A DNA stretch of 37,092 nucleotides from Clostridia bacterium (GCA_017483305.1 JAFULC010000018.1:1-37092), one strand, 5' to 3'; shown: positions 28,043 to 36,909, numbered from the stretch's first letter. Made by a program: numbers and translations. Notes: generated by a model not told the origin, from the letters alone.

Positions 28043-28071
28043 TTGACAACAAAAAGCAAAAATGATATAAT
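28043..28071 (+). promoter_or_regulatory. Consensus promoter for the CHAP-domain protein
   Basis: TTGACA at 28043-28048 and TATAAT at 28066-28071 with a 17-nt spacer. Confidence 0.88.
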
Positions 28072-28116
28072 ATTCTTGTAAAGGAAAACTTATCCTATAC
28101 GTACGGAGAAAAATCT

Positions 28117-29568
28117 ATGAAAATAAAAAAAGCAATATCAACGCTCGTCCTTTTTGCTCTGGCGTTCGGTACGCTTTTCGGTCTTTGTGAAAGCGACACA
28201 ATGGCGGCAAGCGAGACATACAAAATGTCCGACGAATACAAAAACAGTAAATATTACGAGCATTTCAAGCATATAGAGCTGACAGGCGATCAGGTGACCG
28301 ACGTACTCGCAATCGCCCTCTCCCAGCTCGGCTACCACGAGGGCAACGGCGACGGAGACCTCGACGGAATGAACAGCGCGGGCACCAAAAACTTCGTCGA
28401 ATATAACGTCATGTACGGAAAGCTCGACAACCTCGAGGGCAACGGACTGAGCTACGGCTACGCCTGGTGCGCCTCGTTTGTAAACTGGTGTCTGAGACAA
28501 GCCGGCGTCGATAAAAAAGCATCCGGCTCTGAGGTCAGCTGCCGCCGCTGGCTTGCGGACTGTCATGATATGGGCATCTACGTCGAAAAGAAGGGCTACA
28601 CGCCCAAGGCAGGAGACCTCATATTCTTTAAGGACGCGAACAGCTCGGTCACCTCTACCCATATAGGAATGGTGCTCTATTCGGACGAAAACCGAGTATA
28701 CACCATCGAGGGCAACGCCTCAAACGGCAGTGCCCTGTCAACCGACGGACATTACGTCTGCCTGCGGTCGTACAAGCTCTCGGATAGCTACATAGTCGCC
28801 TACGCGACTCCGAAATATAAGACCGACGACACAGTATCCAAGGTGGACTACTCGGGCGCAAGGATGTCCTCGGGACTCTATATTTCCAAAGGTGAAATGA
28901 ACGTCTATTCGGACAAGGACATGAGCAAAAAGACCGACGTTGTCGGTGCTTATGAGCTGCTCACGGTCAAGGAAAGATACGGTGATTGCTTCAAAATAAG
29001 CTACGTCAAGAATGGAAAGGCGCGTGACGGCTATGCCAAGGCGGAGAAAAAAGCCGTCCAGATATCCTCGGACGGCGCAAGTGCATCGGTAGAGCTTGTC
29101 CACGACGCAGAAAATGAAATTTATGAAAGATATTCGATACTTCCCTCGTCGGAAATAACGCTCCAAGCGCCGCAGACCTATCGGGAAAACGCAGGCTTTG
29201 TAGGCTGGCGCATCAAGGAAACGGGAGAGCTTTTGCAGATAGGTGACGTTATCCGCGACGTTGATGAGAAAATGACTCTCGTCGCCGAGTGGGATGACAC
29301 AAAGTATACCGTTATCTTCAAGGATGCCGACGGAAGCGTTCTCAAGGAAATAAACGGTTTTTACGGAGAAAAGCTCGATCCTCCCACGGTCAAGGACAGA
29401 AGCTTCAAAAATTGGGGCGTTGACAAGCTCCCCGCAACGATAACCGAAAGCATCACCTACACCGCCACCTATTCAACAAGATCCGCGGGCTGCAATTCAA
29501 CCGTAACCCTTGGCGCGTTGCCAACCCTGCTTGCAATTCCCTTCGCACTCAAAAGGAAAAAGAAATAA
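28117..29568 (+). CDS. Secreted CHAP-domain cell-wall hydrolase with InlB-type repeats
   Basis: A 483-aa exported protein. A signal peptide covers about residues 1-31. The CHAP amidase domain (about 60-235) has Cys118 in YAWCASFVNWC, His182 in STHIGMV and the acidic/Asn partner in IEGNAS (198-200), so it should cut peptidoglycan cross-bridges or amides. An SH3-like region follows (about 250-310), then two beta-grasp repeats of the Listeria-Bacteroides type (GFVGWRIKETGE; VIFKDADGSVLKE). The end is a Cys (GCN), a hydrophobic stretch and RKKK, an anchor-like tail without an LPXTG motif. GGAG lies 8 nt before the ATG. It is divergent from the XRE unit and may be under its control (inference). 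Confidence 0.87.
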   Translation: MKIKKAISTLVLFALAFGTLFGLCESDTMAASETYKMSDEYKNSKYYEHFKHIELTGDQVTDVLAIALSQLGYHEGNGDGDLDGMNSAGTKNFVEYNVMYGKLDNLEGNGLSYGYAWCASFVNWCLRQAGVDKKASGSEVSCRRWLADCHDMGIYVEKKGYTPKAGDLIFFKDANSSVTSTHIGMVLYSDENRVYTIEGNASNGSALSTDGHYVCLRSYKLSDSYIVAYATPKYKTDDTVSKVDYSGARMSSGLYISKGEMNVYSDKDMSKKTDVVGAYELLTVKERYGDCFKISYVKNGKARDGYAKAEKKAVQISSDGASASVELVHDAENEIYERYSILPSSEITLQAPQTYRENAGFVGWRIKETGELLQIGDVIRDVDEKMTLVAEWDDTKYTVIFKDADGSVLKEINGFYGEKLDPPTVKDRSFKNWGVDKLPATITESITYTATYSTRSAGCNSTVTLGALPTLLAIPFALKRKKK

Positions 29569-29573
29569 ATCAA

Positions 29574-29603
29574 AAATCACCGAGACGTAAGTCTCGGTGA
29601 TTT
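29574..29603. terminator. Bidirectional terminator between the CHAP gene and gpsA
   Basis: Perfect 13-bp stem (29574-29586 with 29591-29603) with GTAA loop between converging genes. Confidence 0.88.
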
Positions 29604-29613
29604 ATTTATATCG

Positions 29614-30576
29614 TTAATTAAACTCCGACTTAATACTTCTTCCAAACAGGCTATCTATAGCATCGCGACAGGTCTTACCCTCGTAAATAGTCTCGTAGAC
29701 CTCGCGACAAATCGGCATCTCAACCGAATAAATTTCGGCAAGAGAGACAAGCGCCTTGACCGTGTAATAACCCTCCGCAAGCTTGCCGAAGTCCTCGCCC
29801 TTGGCAAGTCGCTCTCCAAACTCACGGTTGTGACTGAATTTGGAAAACACCGTCGCCTCGTAATCACCGAGGTGGCAAAGACCGTATGCCGAAAGCTGAT
29901 TTCCGCCCATCGCCGATATAAGCCTTGCAACCTCTCTCGTTCCTCTGGACATCAAAGCTCCCTTGAGAGTGGAAAGACCGCTTCCGTCGAGAATTCCCGC
30001 GGCAATACCGATAACGTTTTTCGCCGCCGCGCCTATCTCGTTTCCGATCATATCCTCTCCGTAGTAGAATCTTATCAGCTCGCTTGAAAACGAATCGACA
30101 AGCAAACGCTTTGTCTGCTCATCCTCGCTGTCGATAACCATACAGTTCGGAATTCCCGCGTAAAATTCCTGAACGTGACCGGGACCGATCCAGACGGCAA
30201 CCTTGTTCGACGGATCTACCGCGTCCTTGGCGACCTGCGAAAGCCTGCGCCCCGTCGAGATCTCGATTCCCTTCATACAAAGCACGAAGATCTTGTTTTT
30301 CAGACCGAGAGGCTCGAGTCCGCGCAAAAACGAATCAAGCGACTGCGAATTTATCGAAATTATAATAACGTCAGCCGCTTCAAAGCAGGAAATATCGGTA
30401 GAGATCTCAACCGACTCGGGCAGAACCAGAAGATCGTTCCTTCTTTCCCTTATAAAACGCTGAATATGCTCGGATTCGGGGCGACCGTAAAGCGTTACGG
30501 GCATATTTTTCTTCTCGGCAAGATACCAGGTGATAAGCGAGCCCCACCGTCCGCAGCCGGCAACACAAATTTTCAT
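29614..30576 (-). CDS. gpsA: NAD(P)H-dependent glycerol-3-phosphate dehydrogenase
   Basis: A 320-aa enzyme that reduces dihydroxyacetone phosphate to glycerol-3-phosphate for phospholipids. The N-terminal Rossmann motif is AGCGRWGSLI (variant of the usual GAGSWGTA). IGPGHVQEF matches the GPSxAxE block, and AAAKNVIGIAAGI carries the conserved catalytic lysine. The C-terminal helical domain ends normally, near the family's usual 330 aa. The ATG at 30576 (MKICVAGCG) is chosen because the Rossmann strand starts there; AAAGG is 14 nt away, a weak site, and an in-frame TTG at 30588 is even worse placed. It stands alone between a terminator and a divergent promoter. Confidence 0.88.
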   Translation of the reverse strand: MKICVAGCGRWGSLITWYLAEKKNMPVTLYGRPESEHIQRFIRERRNDLLVLPESVEISTDISCFEAADVIIISINSQSLDSFLRGLEPLGLKNKIFVLCMKGIEISTGRRLSQVAKDAVDPSNKVAVWIGPGHVQEFYAGIPNCMVIDSEDEQTKRLLVDSFSSELIRFYYGEDMIGNEIGAAAKNVIGIAAGILDGSGLSTLKGALMSRGTREVARLISAMGGNQLSAYGLCHLGDYEATVFSKFSHNREFGERLAKGEDFGKLAEGYYTVKALVSLAEIYSVEMPICREVYETIYEGKTCRDAIDSLFGRSIKSEFN

Positions 30577-30631
30577 ATAATAAGCCAAAGCCTTTCATTT
30601 TAACTTGCAAAAACTAATTTATTAGCCTGCA

Positions 30632-30660
30632 TTGACAAAAATCACTAAAAATGATACAAT
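30632..30660 (+). promoter_or_regulatory. Promoter for the ABC-F gene
   Basis: TTGACA at 30632-30637 and TACAAT at 30655-30660, spacer 17 nt. It leaves a leader of about 90 nt before the ATG. Confidence 0.85.
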
Positions 30661-30755
30661 ATTAAGTGTCTTCTTTATATTATAGCTTATATTTGATAAA
30701 AAGTCAAGTCAAACAAAAATGGAATAAAATAAACTCTGCGACAAAAGGAACGAAA

Positions 30756-32702
30756 ATGATAGCAATAAGCGTAAACAACCTTACCCTCCGCTTCGGAACG
30801 ACCTCGATACTTGAGAAGGTCTCGTTTTCTCTGGAGGAAAACGACAAGCTCGGAATCATCGGCGCAAACGGAAGCGGCAAGACCTCGCTATTTAAATTGA
30901 TAACAGGCGAATACGAGGCAGAGGAGGGCGAGATCTATATATCCAAGGGCAAGACCGTCGGCATACTTTCTCAGTACGGCGCTTTCTCCGAGGCGGAGAC
31001 CTCGGAGGGAACGACGGCGCTTGAGCACATGTACGCCGCATTCCCCGCACTGCTCGCGGCCGAAAAGCGACTCTCGGAGCTTGAGGCTCTGCTTGCCGAC
31101 CACAGTGACTCAAGACATAGCGCGTATACCAACGAATATATGTCGCTCAACGACAGATTCATCCGCGACGGCGGTCTTGAGTTCAGAGGCAGATGCCGTT
31201 CAATACTTCAAAAGCTAGGCTTTGACGACGACCAGATAAATATGAACGTCTCTCTGCTCTCGGGAGGACAACGAACACGCCTCGCCCTCGCGATCGAGCT
31301 TTGTCAGGAGCCCGATATACTGATGCTCGACGAGCCGACCAACCATCTTGACATCGAAACGCTCGGCTGGCTCGAAAACTACCTCGCGCAATACAAAAAA
31401 TGCGTAATGGTAGTCTCGCATGACCGCTATTTTCTCGACCGTATAACCAATAAAACTCTCGCGATCGAGCACCACCGCGCCAAGCTCTATAACGGCAACT
31501 ACACCAAGAGCATGGAGCAAAGAAAAACCGACCGCGAAATATACGAAAAGCACTACAAAAATCAGCAAAAGGAGATCGCAAGGCAGGAGGCGTATATAGC
31601 CCAGCAGCGCCAATGGAACCGAGAGCGAAACATCATCGCCGCCGAGTCGCGCCAGAAAATGCTCGACAAAATGGAAAAGCTCGAGGCACCCGAGACCGAG
31701 CAGCGCGCGATCCGAATGAAGTTCACATCCGCCATTGCAAGCGGAAACGACGTGCTGAACGTCAAGGACCTCGCGATGAGCTTCGGAAGCAAAAAGCTGT
31801 TTAACGATCTCAATTTTCTCGTCAAGAGAAACGACCGCTTGCTGATAATCGGACCGAACGGCTGCGGTAAGTCCACCCTTATAAAGCTTATGATGAAAAA
31901 GCTGACCGCCACGGCGGGCAAGATCGAGGAGGGTTATAACGTCGAGATCGGCTACTACGATCAGGAAAACCAAAATCTTGACCCCGATAAAACCGTCATC
32001 GACGAGCTTTGGGATCACTACCCCACCCTTCCCGAGCAAAAAATTCGTTCCACTCTCGCCTGGTTCAATTTCTTCGGCGAGGACGTATTCAAGACCGTAA
32101 AAATGCTCTCCGGAGGAGAGCGGGCGCGTCTGACACTCTCCAAGCTCATCCTGTCGAGAATGAACCTTCTCATCCTCGACGAGCCGACCAACCACCTCGA
32201 CATAGACTCCCGAGAGGCGCTCGAATCCGCGCTTGAGGATTTTGACGGCACGATCATCGCCGTCTCGCACGACCGTTATTTCATCGAAAAGCTGGCAAGC
32301 CGCATAATCGAGCTCAAGCCCGACGGATACGTCGACGGCGATATGTTCGACTATCAGATAACGAGGTCCGGAGAAGCATACACCGAGTTCCGCGAATTCA
32401 CCGCCGCAAGAAAAGAGAGACTGACTCTCACCGAAGCCCCGAAGGAGCAAAAGACAGCCGTACAGAGCGGCAAGGAGCAGTATCTGAAGGCAAAGCAAGA
32501 GGCATCCGAGGCAAGAAAGAAGGCAACGAGACTCGCAAGGCTCAAATCCGAGATGGAAAAAATAGAAGCAGAGCTTGACGAAATAGCCGAGCAAATGAGC
32601 GGAGAAGCCGCAACCGATTACAAAAGGGTCGCCGAGCTCGACACCCGTAAAAATGAGCTTGAGGAAAGACTCCTTGAGATCTACGAGGAGCTCGAGGGCT
32701 AA
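30756..32702 (+). CDS. ABC-F family ATPase (ribosome-associated translation factor)
   Basis: A 648-aa soluble protein with two ATP-binding cassettes and no membrane helix. Walker A motifs are GANGSGKTS (about residues 36-44) and GPNGCGKST (about 367-375); the signature motifs are LSGGQRTRLALA and LSGGERARLTLS; each is followed by LDEPTNHLD. A charged interdomain linker lies between, and the C-terminus (about 570-648) is a Lys/Glu-rich coiled coil. The layout is that of YdiF/Uup-type proteins that act on stalled ribosomes; antibiotic-resistance ABC-F proteins share it, so the exact role is open. The ATG at 30756 has AAAAGGAA 5 nt upstream; the frame is open earlier but begins at the transcription start. 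Confidence 0.93.
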   Translation: MIAISVNNLTLRFGTTSILEKVSFSLEENDKLGIIGANGSGKTSLFKLITGEYEAEEGEIYISKGKTVGILSQYGAFSEAETSEGTTALEHMYAAFPALLAAEKRLSELEALLADHSDSRHSAYTNEYMSLNDRFIRDGGLEFRGRCRSILQKLGFDDDQINMNVSLLSGGQRTRLALAIELCQEPDILMLDEPTNHLDIETLGWLENYLAQYKKCVMVVSHDRYFLDRITNKTLAIEHHRAKLYNGNYTKSMEQRKTDREIYEKHYKNQQKEIARQEAYIAQQRQWNRERNIIAAESRQKMLDKMEKLEAPETEQRAIRMKFTSAIASGNDVLNVKDLAMSFGSKKLFNDLNFLVKRNDRLLIIGPNGCGKSTLIKLMMKKLTATAGKIEEGYNVEIGYYDQENQNLDPDKTVIDELWDHYPTLPEQKIRSTLAWFNFFGEDVFKTVKMLSGGERARLTLSKLILSRMNLLILDEPTNHLDIDSREALESALEDFDGTIIAVSHDRYFIEKLASRIIELKPDGYVDGDMFDYQITRSGEAYTEFREFTAARKERLTLTEAPKEQKTAVQSGKEQYLKAKQEASEARKKATRLARLKSEMEKIEAELDEIAEQMSGEAATDYKRVAELDTRKNELEERLLEIYEELEG

Positions 32703-32705
32703 TGC

Positions 32706-32744
32706 AAAAATTCCGACCGATCAGTAGGATCGGTCGGAATTTTT
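32706..32744. terminator. Bidirectional terminator between the ABC-F gene and the AlgX-like gene
   Basis: Perfect 17-bp stem (32706-32722 with 32728-32744) with a 5-nt loop and A/T ends, between converging genes. Confidence 0.92.
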
Positions 32745-32750
32745 ATTGCT

Positions 32751-34535
32751 TTAATCCTGCGAAAGAATCTTAATAATCTCCAGCGCAGTATTTATCGTGT
32801 CATAATCATATCGCTCAACAGCCGAGATAACGATGATATCCGCATTCTTAATTGCGTCATGCGTCATCTTTTCATTGACCTGAGATCTGTGACAGAGATA
32901 GCAATCAGAGAAATCTCTTTCAAAAAGCTGAAGCTGGAAGCATCTGTACGAGTCGGCAAGCATTACGAAGTTGCAATCGTAGGTCGCGTCAGATGCGGTA
33001 GTGTGTCGGATGTCGCCTGCTCCGTCCCCGCCGTAGTAGGAATCGACCGTGATTTCGGGCTTATAGGAGATAGTATAGTCGACTGCTCCCGTATAGTAAG
33101 CTCCGTTAAGATTGCCGAGAGAAATAAGGTCTCCGGCGTTGCGGTCAAACTCCCAGAGAGGAAGCTGATAAAGGTTTGTAGTTTCAAACCCGAGACTCTC
33201 CATCAGTGCCTGATAGCCTATAAAGCCGCCCGCCATATTCCAGTGGGTGTCGAACTTGTAGTAAACGTCCCAATAGGGCTTCGCCGCGGTCAGCTCGGCA
33301 AGAGGATAAATTATCTTCACGTCCGAATTCTCACGAACGTAGTCGACAAATCTCTCAACTCGCTTGTACTCATTAATAACGTCCGCACCGAGATAATACT
33401 CGGGATATACCTGCTCCTTGTTCGGCCAGATGGCTATCTGAAGGGTCTTTCCCTTTTCGCGGCAGAGCTTGTCAAGCTGATCGAGTATTGAGGTATAATA
33501 TTCCATCTCCGCATCGCTCAGAAGATTCGTTCCCTGATAATAGCTCATGCTGTTGTCGCCGAGATAATAGAGCCACTGGTGTCTGCCCTCGATAACGACG
33601 TCACTTCGGTAGCTCTCCATAGCAAACGAGGTATCCTGAAGCTTTGCCTTAATATCTGTTCTGTACTCGCCTCCGCAATATTTGCAGCTTGCAAGAACGT
33701 AGCCGTAGGTCGTGTAGGACGCCTTGACTATTTTGAGCTTGCGGTGATTCTTGTGCTGCTTGATTCCCGACTCGGTATCCTCGTGTCCGCAGACCTTGCA
33801 CTTGGATAAACGCTCGTATTTCGAGCCGCACTGAACGAGGTCAAACGTGTCGGTCAAGGTTTCGTAGTCGTGAGAAGCCTTGGCGGTATACTCGCGGTAA
33901 ACGTGCGAACACTTTGTGCAGGAATACTTCATAACACCCCAGTCGGTGCAGGTCGGGTCGACCTCCAAAACTCCGGCATCGTATTCGTGCTCGCAATTCT
34001 CGTCCCCGGTCTCCTCGTTGTCAAAGTCCGGGAGAGTTTCCTCCTCGGAGGTGTCCTCCTCGGTGTTATCACCGAAAATGTCCTCAATAGTCTCCTCGGG
34101 GAGCTCGATCGATCCACTGCTCGAGCCGCCGTGGAAAAGCTGCAAAAGCGCAGGACGGATAGTCTTTTCGTAAGGCTGCTCAACCGTAGCCTTTATATCG
34201 CCGTATGAGTTGTAAATGAGAGATCTGAACGGTACGTGATCGTTGTACCAAGCCTCGATCTCGGCAGTGTAGGTTTTAATGTTGAAGGTAGTGGGAAATT
34301 CAGCATATTTCTTGCCTGCCATTCCCTGCGATTCGTTTGTTGGGGGGCTGATCGTTTCGTAGAGCTCGGGAGAGAATCTGCACGCGATCATCAAAGCGCC
34401 CCATATTATTGTCGGAATGATGAGCAAAGCGACAAATATGCCGATATACGTCACCGCAAAGCCCTTGGGCATCCTTTGTGGAGCGGGAGGCTCGGGCTGA
34501 TTCTCGGTAACGGGATTGTTTTTATCTTTATCCAT
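32751..34535 (-). CDS. AlgX/AlgJ-like SGNH protein with cysteine-rich zinc-ribbon-like repeats
   Basis: A 594-aa membrane-anchored protein that probably acetylates a surface polysaccharide using acetyl groups passed by the MBOAT partner. One helix (about residues 28-50) follows a Pro-rich cytoplasmic start. The AlgX/AlgJ-type domain is in two parts: residues about 75-130, and about 305-594 with the DxHW motif (FDTHWN, Asp429, His431) and a likely nucleophile Ser529 in MLADSYR. Between them are an acidic linker (145-180) and a region with C-x2-C pairs at 206/209, 246/249 and 284/287 plus Cys 181, 196 and 236, arranged like PTCT..G...Y.C..C surface repeats. GAGG is 6 nt before the ATG. It follows the MBOAT gene by 58 bp. 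Confidence 0.85.
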   Translation of the reverse strand: MDKDKNNPVTENQPEPPAPQRMPKGFAVTYIGIFVALLIIPTIIWGALMIACRFSPELYETISPPTNESQGMAGKKYAEFPTTFNIKTYTAEIEAWYNDHVPFRSLIYNSYGDIKATVEQPYEKTIRPALLQLFHGGSSSGSIELPEETIEDIFGDNTEEDTSEEETLPDFDNEETGDENCEHEYDAGVLEVDPTCTDWGVMKYSCTKCSHVYREYTAKASHDYETLTDTFDLVQCGSKYERLSKCKVCGHEDTESGIKQHKNHRKLKIVKASYTTYGYVLASCKYCGGEYRTDIKAKLQDTSFAMESYRSDVVIEGRHQWLYYLGDNSMSYYQGTNLLSDAEMEYYTSILDQLDKLCREKGKTLQIAIWPNKEQVYPEYYLGADVINEYKRVERFVDYVRENSDVKIIYPLAELTAAKPYWDVYYKFDTHWNMAGGFIGYQALMESLGFETTNLYQLPLWEFDRNAGDLISLGNLNGAYYTGAVDYTISYKPEITVDSYYGGDGAGDIRHTTASDATYDCNFVMLADSYRCFQLQLFERDFSDCYLCHRSQVNEKMTHDAIKNADIIVISAVERYDYDTINTALEIIKILSQD

Positions 34536-34593
34536 AAAGCACCTCGTTTGGTATCATTGTCGGAAAAATTCCCGACGTTTCGGTTGTTTGGGG

Positions 34594-36096
34594 TCAGAAC
34601 TGGAAGTAGATGAAGGCATTGTATGTTCCGCCGACAAGCGCCGCCATGGAGAGCACAAGGATCGCAAACTGCGCGATCGAATCGGCAACGAAGATCACCT
34701 TGGCGGACCTTGCGCCGGCGCAAAGTCTGTCGTAGCCTGCCTTGAGCATTCTTTGAACAAGACCCGAGAACAGAAGCCCGAAGACGATGACGATAATAAC
34801 GTTCATCGAAAGGAATCTGACAACGGAATAATTGCCCGACGTAAAGTTAAAGAGCTGACGGACGTACTCGTTCGCCTGGAAAATGTTGTCCGATCGGAAG
34901 TAGATCCAACCGATCATAACCGCGAAAATGGTATATATCCAGTTGAGGATCTTGACGGGGTTCTTCTTGAGCCATTTTCCAAGGAAAAGCCTCTCGATTA
35001 TCTGCAGAATTCCGTGGAATAAGCCCCAGAATATGAACGTGAAGTTCGCACCGTGCCAGATACCCGTGAGCATAAATACAACGAACAGATTGATATATGT
35101 GCGGAACTTGCCTTTTCTGTTTCCGCCGAGAGGAATGTAAATGTATTCCTTGAACCAGGAGGAGAGAGAGATGTGCCATCTTCTCCAGAATTCCTGAATG
35201 GAAAGCGCGGTATAGGGATAATCAAAATTCTCCTTGAACTTAAAGCCGAGCATTCGGCCAAGACCGATAGCCATATCGGAGTATCCCGAGAAGTCGAAAT
35301 AGATCTGTAAGGTGTAAGAGATGATACCGAGCCAAGCGACCGCCGCGCCGAGATTTTCGATCTCAAGCGCCCAGATGTCGTCCGCAACCTTTGCAAGCAC
35401 GTTGGAAACAAGCACCTTCTTGCCAAGACCGTAGCAGAATCGCTTCTGCCCCGAAATAAACAGGTCAATAGATTCCTTTCTGCTCTGAAGCTGAAGATCA
35501 ACGTCGCTGTACTTGACGATAGGACCTGCGATAAGCTGGGGGAAAAGCGAAACGTACAGCGCAAAATCGATAATGTTCTCCTGCAGATTCGCCTTGCCCA
35601 TATAAACGTCCATAACGTAGGACATTGCCTGGAAGGTAAAGAAGGAGATACCGATAGGAAGCACGATGTCTGCAAGATTGAGCGTGCCCGTGCCCTCCAT
35701 GCTCAGCATAGTCTGCCATACCGTGCCAAAGCCTGCACCGGTCTGCATCAGCGACTCGATGATCGCGATAAGCATGTTGAAATACTTGAAGAAGAAAAGT
35801 ATCGCGATGTTGAGCGCGATTATAACGACAAATGCCGCCTTCTTCGCCCTCTTGGTCTGCACACCCTTCTCAAGTATGTATCCGCCCGCAAAGTTGAGCA
35901 GGATAGACGAAAGCATGATAAGCAGATAGTAGATTCCGCCCCAAGCGTAGAATATAAGGCTCGCTATAAGCAGAAAAATATTTTTTGCGCGAATGCGCGA
36001 GGATTCCCTTTTAAACGGTAGCGCCGAGAACAAAAAGTTGCCGGCTATCACTACGGGCAAAAAGACCCATAGGAATATCATAGAACTGAAAAGCAT
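34594..36096 (-). CDS. MBOAT-family O-acyltransferase (AlgI/DltB-like)
   Basis: A 500-aa membrane protein with about ten or more helices. It shows the AlgI-type block FWRRWHISLSSWFKEYIYIP (about residues 303-322) and GIWHGANF with the catalytic His348. Such proteins carry acetyl groups across the membrane to an SGNH partner; here that is the AlgX-like protein downstream. The ATG at 36096 has AAGG 7 nt upstream and is preferred over the open stretch back to 36132. Without the alginate polymerase genes the substrate is probably a different cell-wall or capsule polymer, or teichoic acid. Confidence 0.92.
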   Translation of the reverse strand: MLFSSMIFLWVFLPVVIAGNFLFSALPFKRESSRIRAKNIFLLIASLIFYAWGGIYYLLIMLSSILLNFAGGYILEKGVQTKRAKKAAFVVIIALNIAILFFFKYFNMLIAIIESLMQTGAGFGTVWQTMLSMEGTGTLNLADIVLPIGISFFTFQAMSYVMDVYMGKANLQENIIDFALYVSLFPQLIAGPIVKYSDVDLQLQSRKESIDLFISGQKRFCYGLGKKVLVSNVLAKVADDIWALEIENLGAAVAWLGIISYTLQIYFDFSGYSDMAIGLGRMLGFKFKENFDYPYTALSIQEFWRRWHISLSSWFKEYIYIPLGGNRKGKFRTYINLFVVFMLTGIWHGANFTFIFWGLFHGILQIIERLFLGKWLKKNPVKILNWIYTIFAVMIGWIYFRSDNIFQANEYVRQLFNFTSGNYSVVRFLSMNVIIVIVFGLLFSGLVQRMLKAGYDRLCAGARSAKVIFVADSIAQFAILVLSMAALVGGTYNAFIYFQF

Positions 36097-36151
36097 ATAT
36101 AAACCTTCATTTTTCAGATTAAAGTGCCGCAAATGCGGCAGACTCTAACAA

Positions 36152-36180
36152 AGTATAACATTATTTAGTAAAAAAGTCAA
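36152..36180 (-). promoter_or_regulatory. Promoter for the MBOAT/AlgX-like operon
   Basis: TTGACT (36180-36175) and TATACT (36157-36152) on the minus strand with a 17-nt spacer. A short hairpin, TGCCGCATTTGCGGCA, lies at the start of the message. Confidence 0.8.
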
Positions 36181-36292
36181 TATACAGAGCCTCGTTTGCC
36201 GAAAATTTAATAAAAAGTCACAAACGGAAAGCTGTCAGCTCGAGAAAGGCTCGCCGTTTCCCAAAAAATAATGCCAAACTCCGAAAAAAAGG

Positions 36293-36321
36293 TTGACAAC
36301 TCCGAAAAAATTTGCTATAAT
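36293..36321 (+). promoter_or_regulatory. Consensus promoter for the tyrS T-box leader
   Basis: TTGACA at 36293-36298 and TATAAT at 36316-36321, spacer 17 nt, perfect match. Confidence 0.88.
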
Positions 36322-36327
36322 GTAACA

Positions 36328-36600
36328 TCATAAGAAATACTGTGACCGAAATAAGTAGAAAACGATACTGTCAGACAGAAAGCTGCCGGCTGATGAGAGG
36401 CGCGTGAGAGCCGTTTTCGAATACCTTCGCGAGTACCGTCCCGAAGTTCCAAAGGAATGAGTAGGCGTCGGCGGGTTTGACCGTTATATCAAACGACTCT
36501 TTTTGGAGTTATTAAGGCTCATAAGGCGACTTGTGAGCGAATTAAGGTGGTAACACGAGGCATTATGCCAATCGTCCTTGCTTTTTGCAGGGGCTTTTTG
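36328..36600 (+). promoter_or_regulatory. T-box riboswitch controlling tyrS
   Basis: The leader senses uncharged tRNA-Tyr. Stem I elements are visible (AGAAAGCTGCC at about 36379, with GGCTGATGAGAGG following), and GAATGAGTAGGCG stands near 36456. The T-box itself is AAGGTGGTAACACGAGG (36544-36560), with the TGGT that pairs to the tRNA ACCA end; its second half differs from the usual TGGNACCGCG. A terminator stem follows, GTCCTTGC pairing with GCAGGGGC (36573-36594), then a T-run. Two UAC codons (36422-36424 and 36434-36436) are candidates for the specifier; I cannot decide between them without folding. Confidence 0.88.
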
Positions 36601-36620
36601 TTTTTTTGCCATCTAAAATC

Positions 36621-36757
36621 ACATTGGGTAAAAATAAAGCAAAATAAATACCGAAAGCTTAACCTTAAGGACATCAATCCCATTTCCAATTGCAAAACGG
36701 CTGCGTCGCCAAACTATCCCAAGGGAAGCTTTTGGGGTGCCTTTTTCTCGAAAAAAC
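36621..36757 (+). repeat. 137-bp tandem repeat, copy 1
   Basis: Directly followed by copy 2 at a constant offset of 137 bp, with about 94 percent identity by eye. It lies inside the tyrS leader, past the T-box terminator. It contains no gene. Near its end the hairpin CCTTTTTCTCGAAAAA is imperfect compared with copy 2. Confidence 0.9.
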
Positions 36758-36892
36758 ACATTGAATAAAAATAAAGCAAAATAAATACCGAAAGCTTAAC
36801 CTTAAGGATATTAATCCCATTTCCAATTGCAAAACGGCTGCGTCGCCAAACTATCCCGGGGGAAGCTTTTTGGGTACCTTTTTCTCGAAAAA
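36758..36892 (+). repeat. 137-bp tandem repeat, copy 2
   Basis: Second unit. Its end forms a perfect 10-bp hairpin, GTACCTTTTT-CTCG-AAAAAGGTAC, directly before the tyrS ribosome site. Differences from copy 1 are scattered single bases. Confidence 0.9.
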
Positions 36893-36909
36893 GGTACAGA
36901 AAGGAAAAT

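Noticed and set aside
31215..32594. A 459-codon minus-strand frame opposite the ABC-F gene
   Set aside because: Antisense to a clear ABC-F protein; no recognisable domain.
36547..36768. A 73-codon plus-strand frame starting within the T-box
   Set aside because: It starts inside the T-box core and passes through the terminator and repeat; not a protein.
36621..36892. The 137-bp repeats as a CRISPR array
   Set aside because: Only two units, directly joined with no spacer, far longer than CRISPR repeats, and no cas genes nearby.
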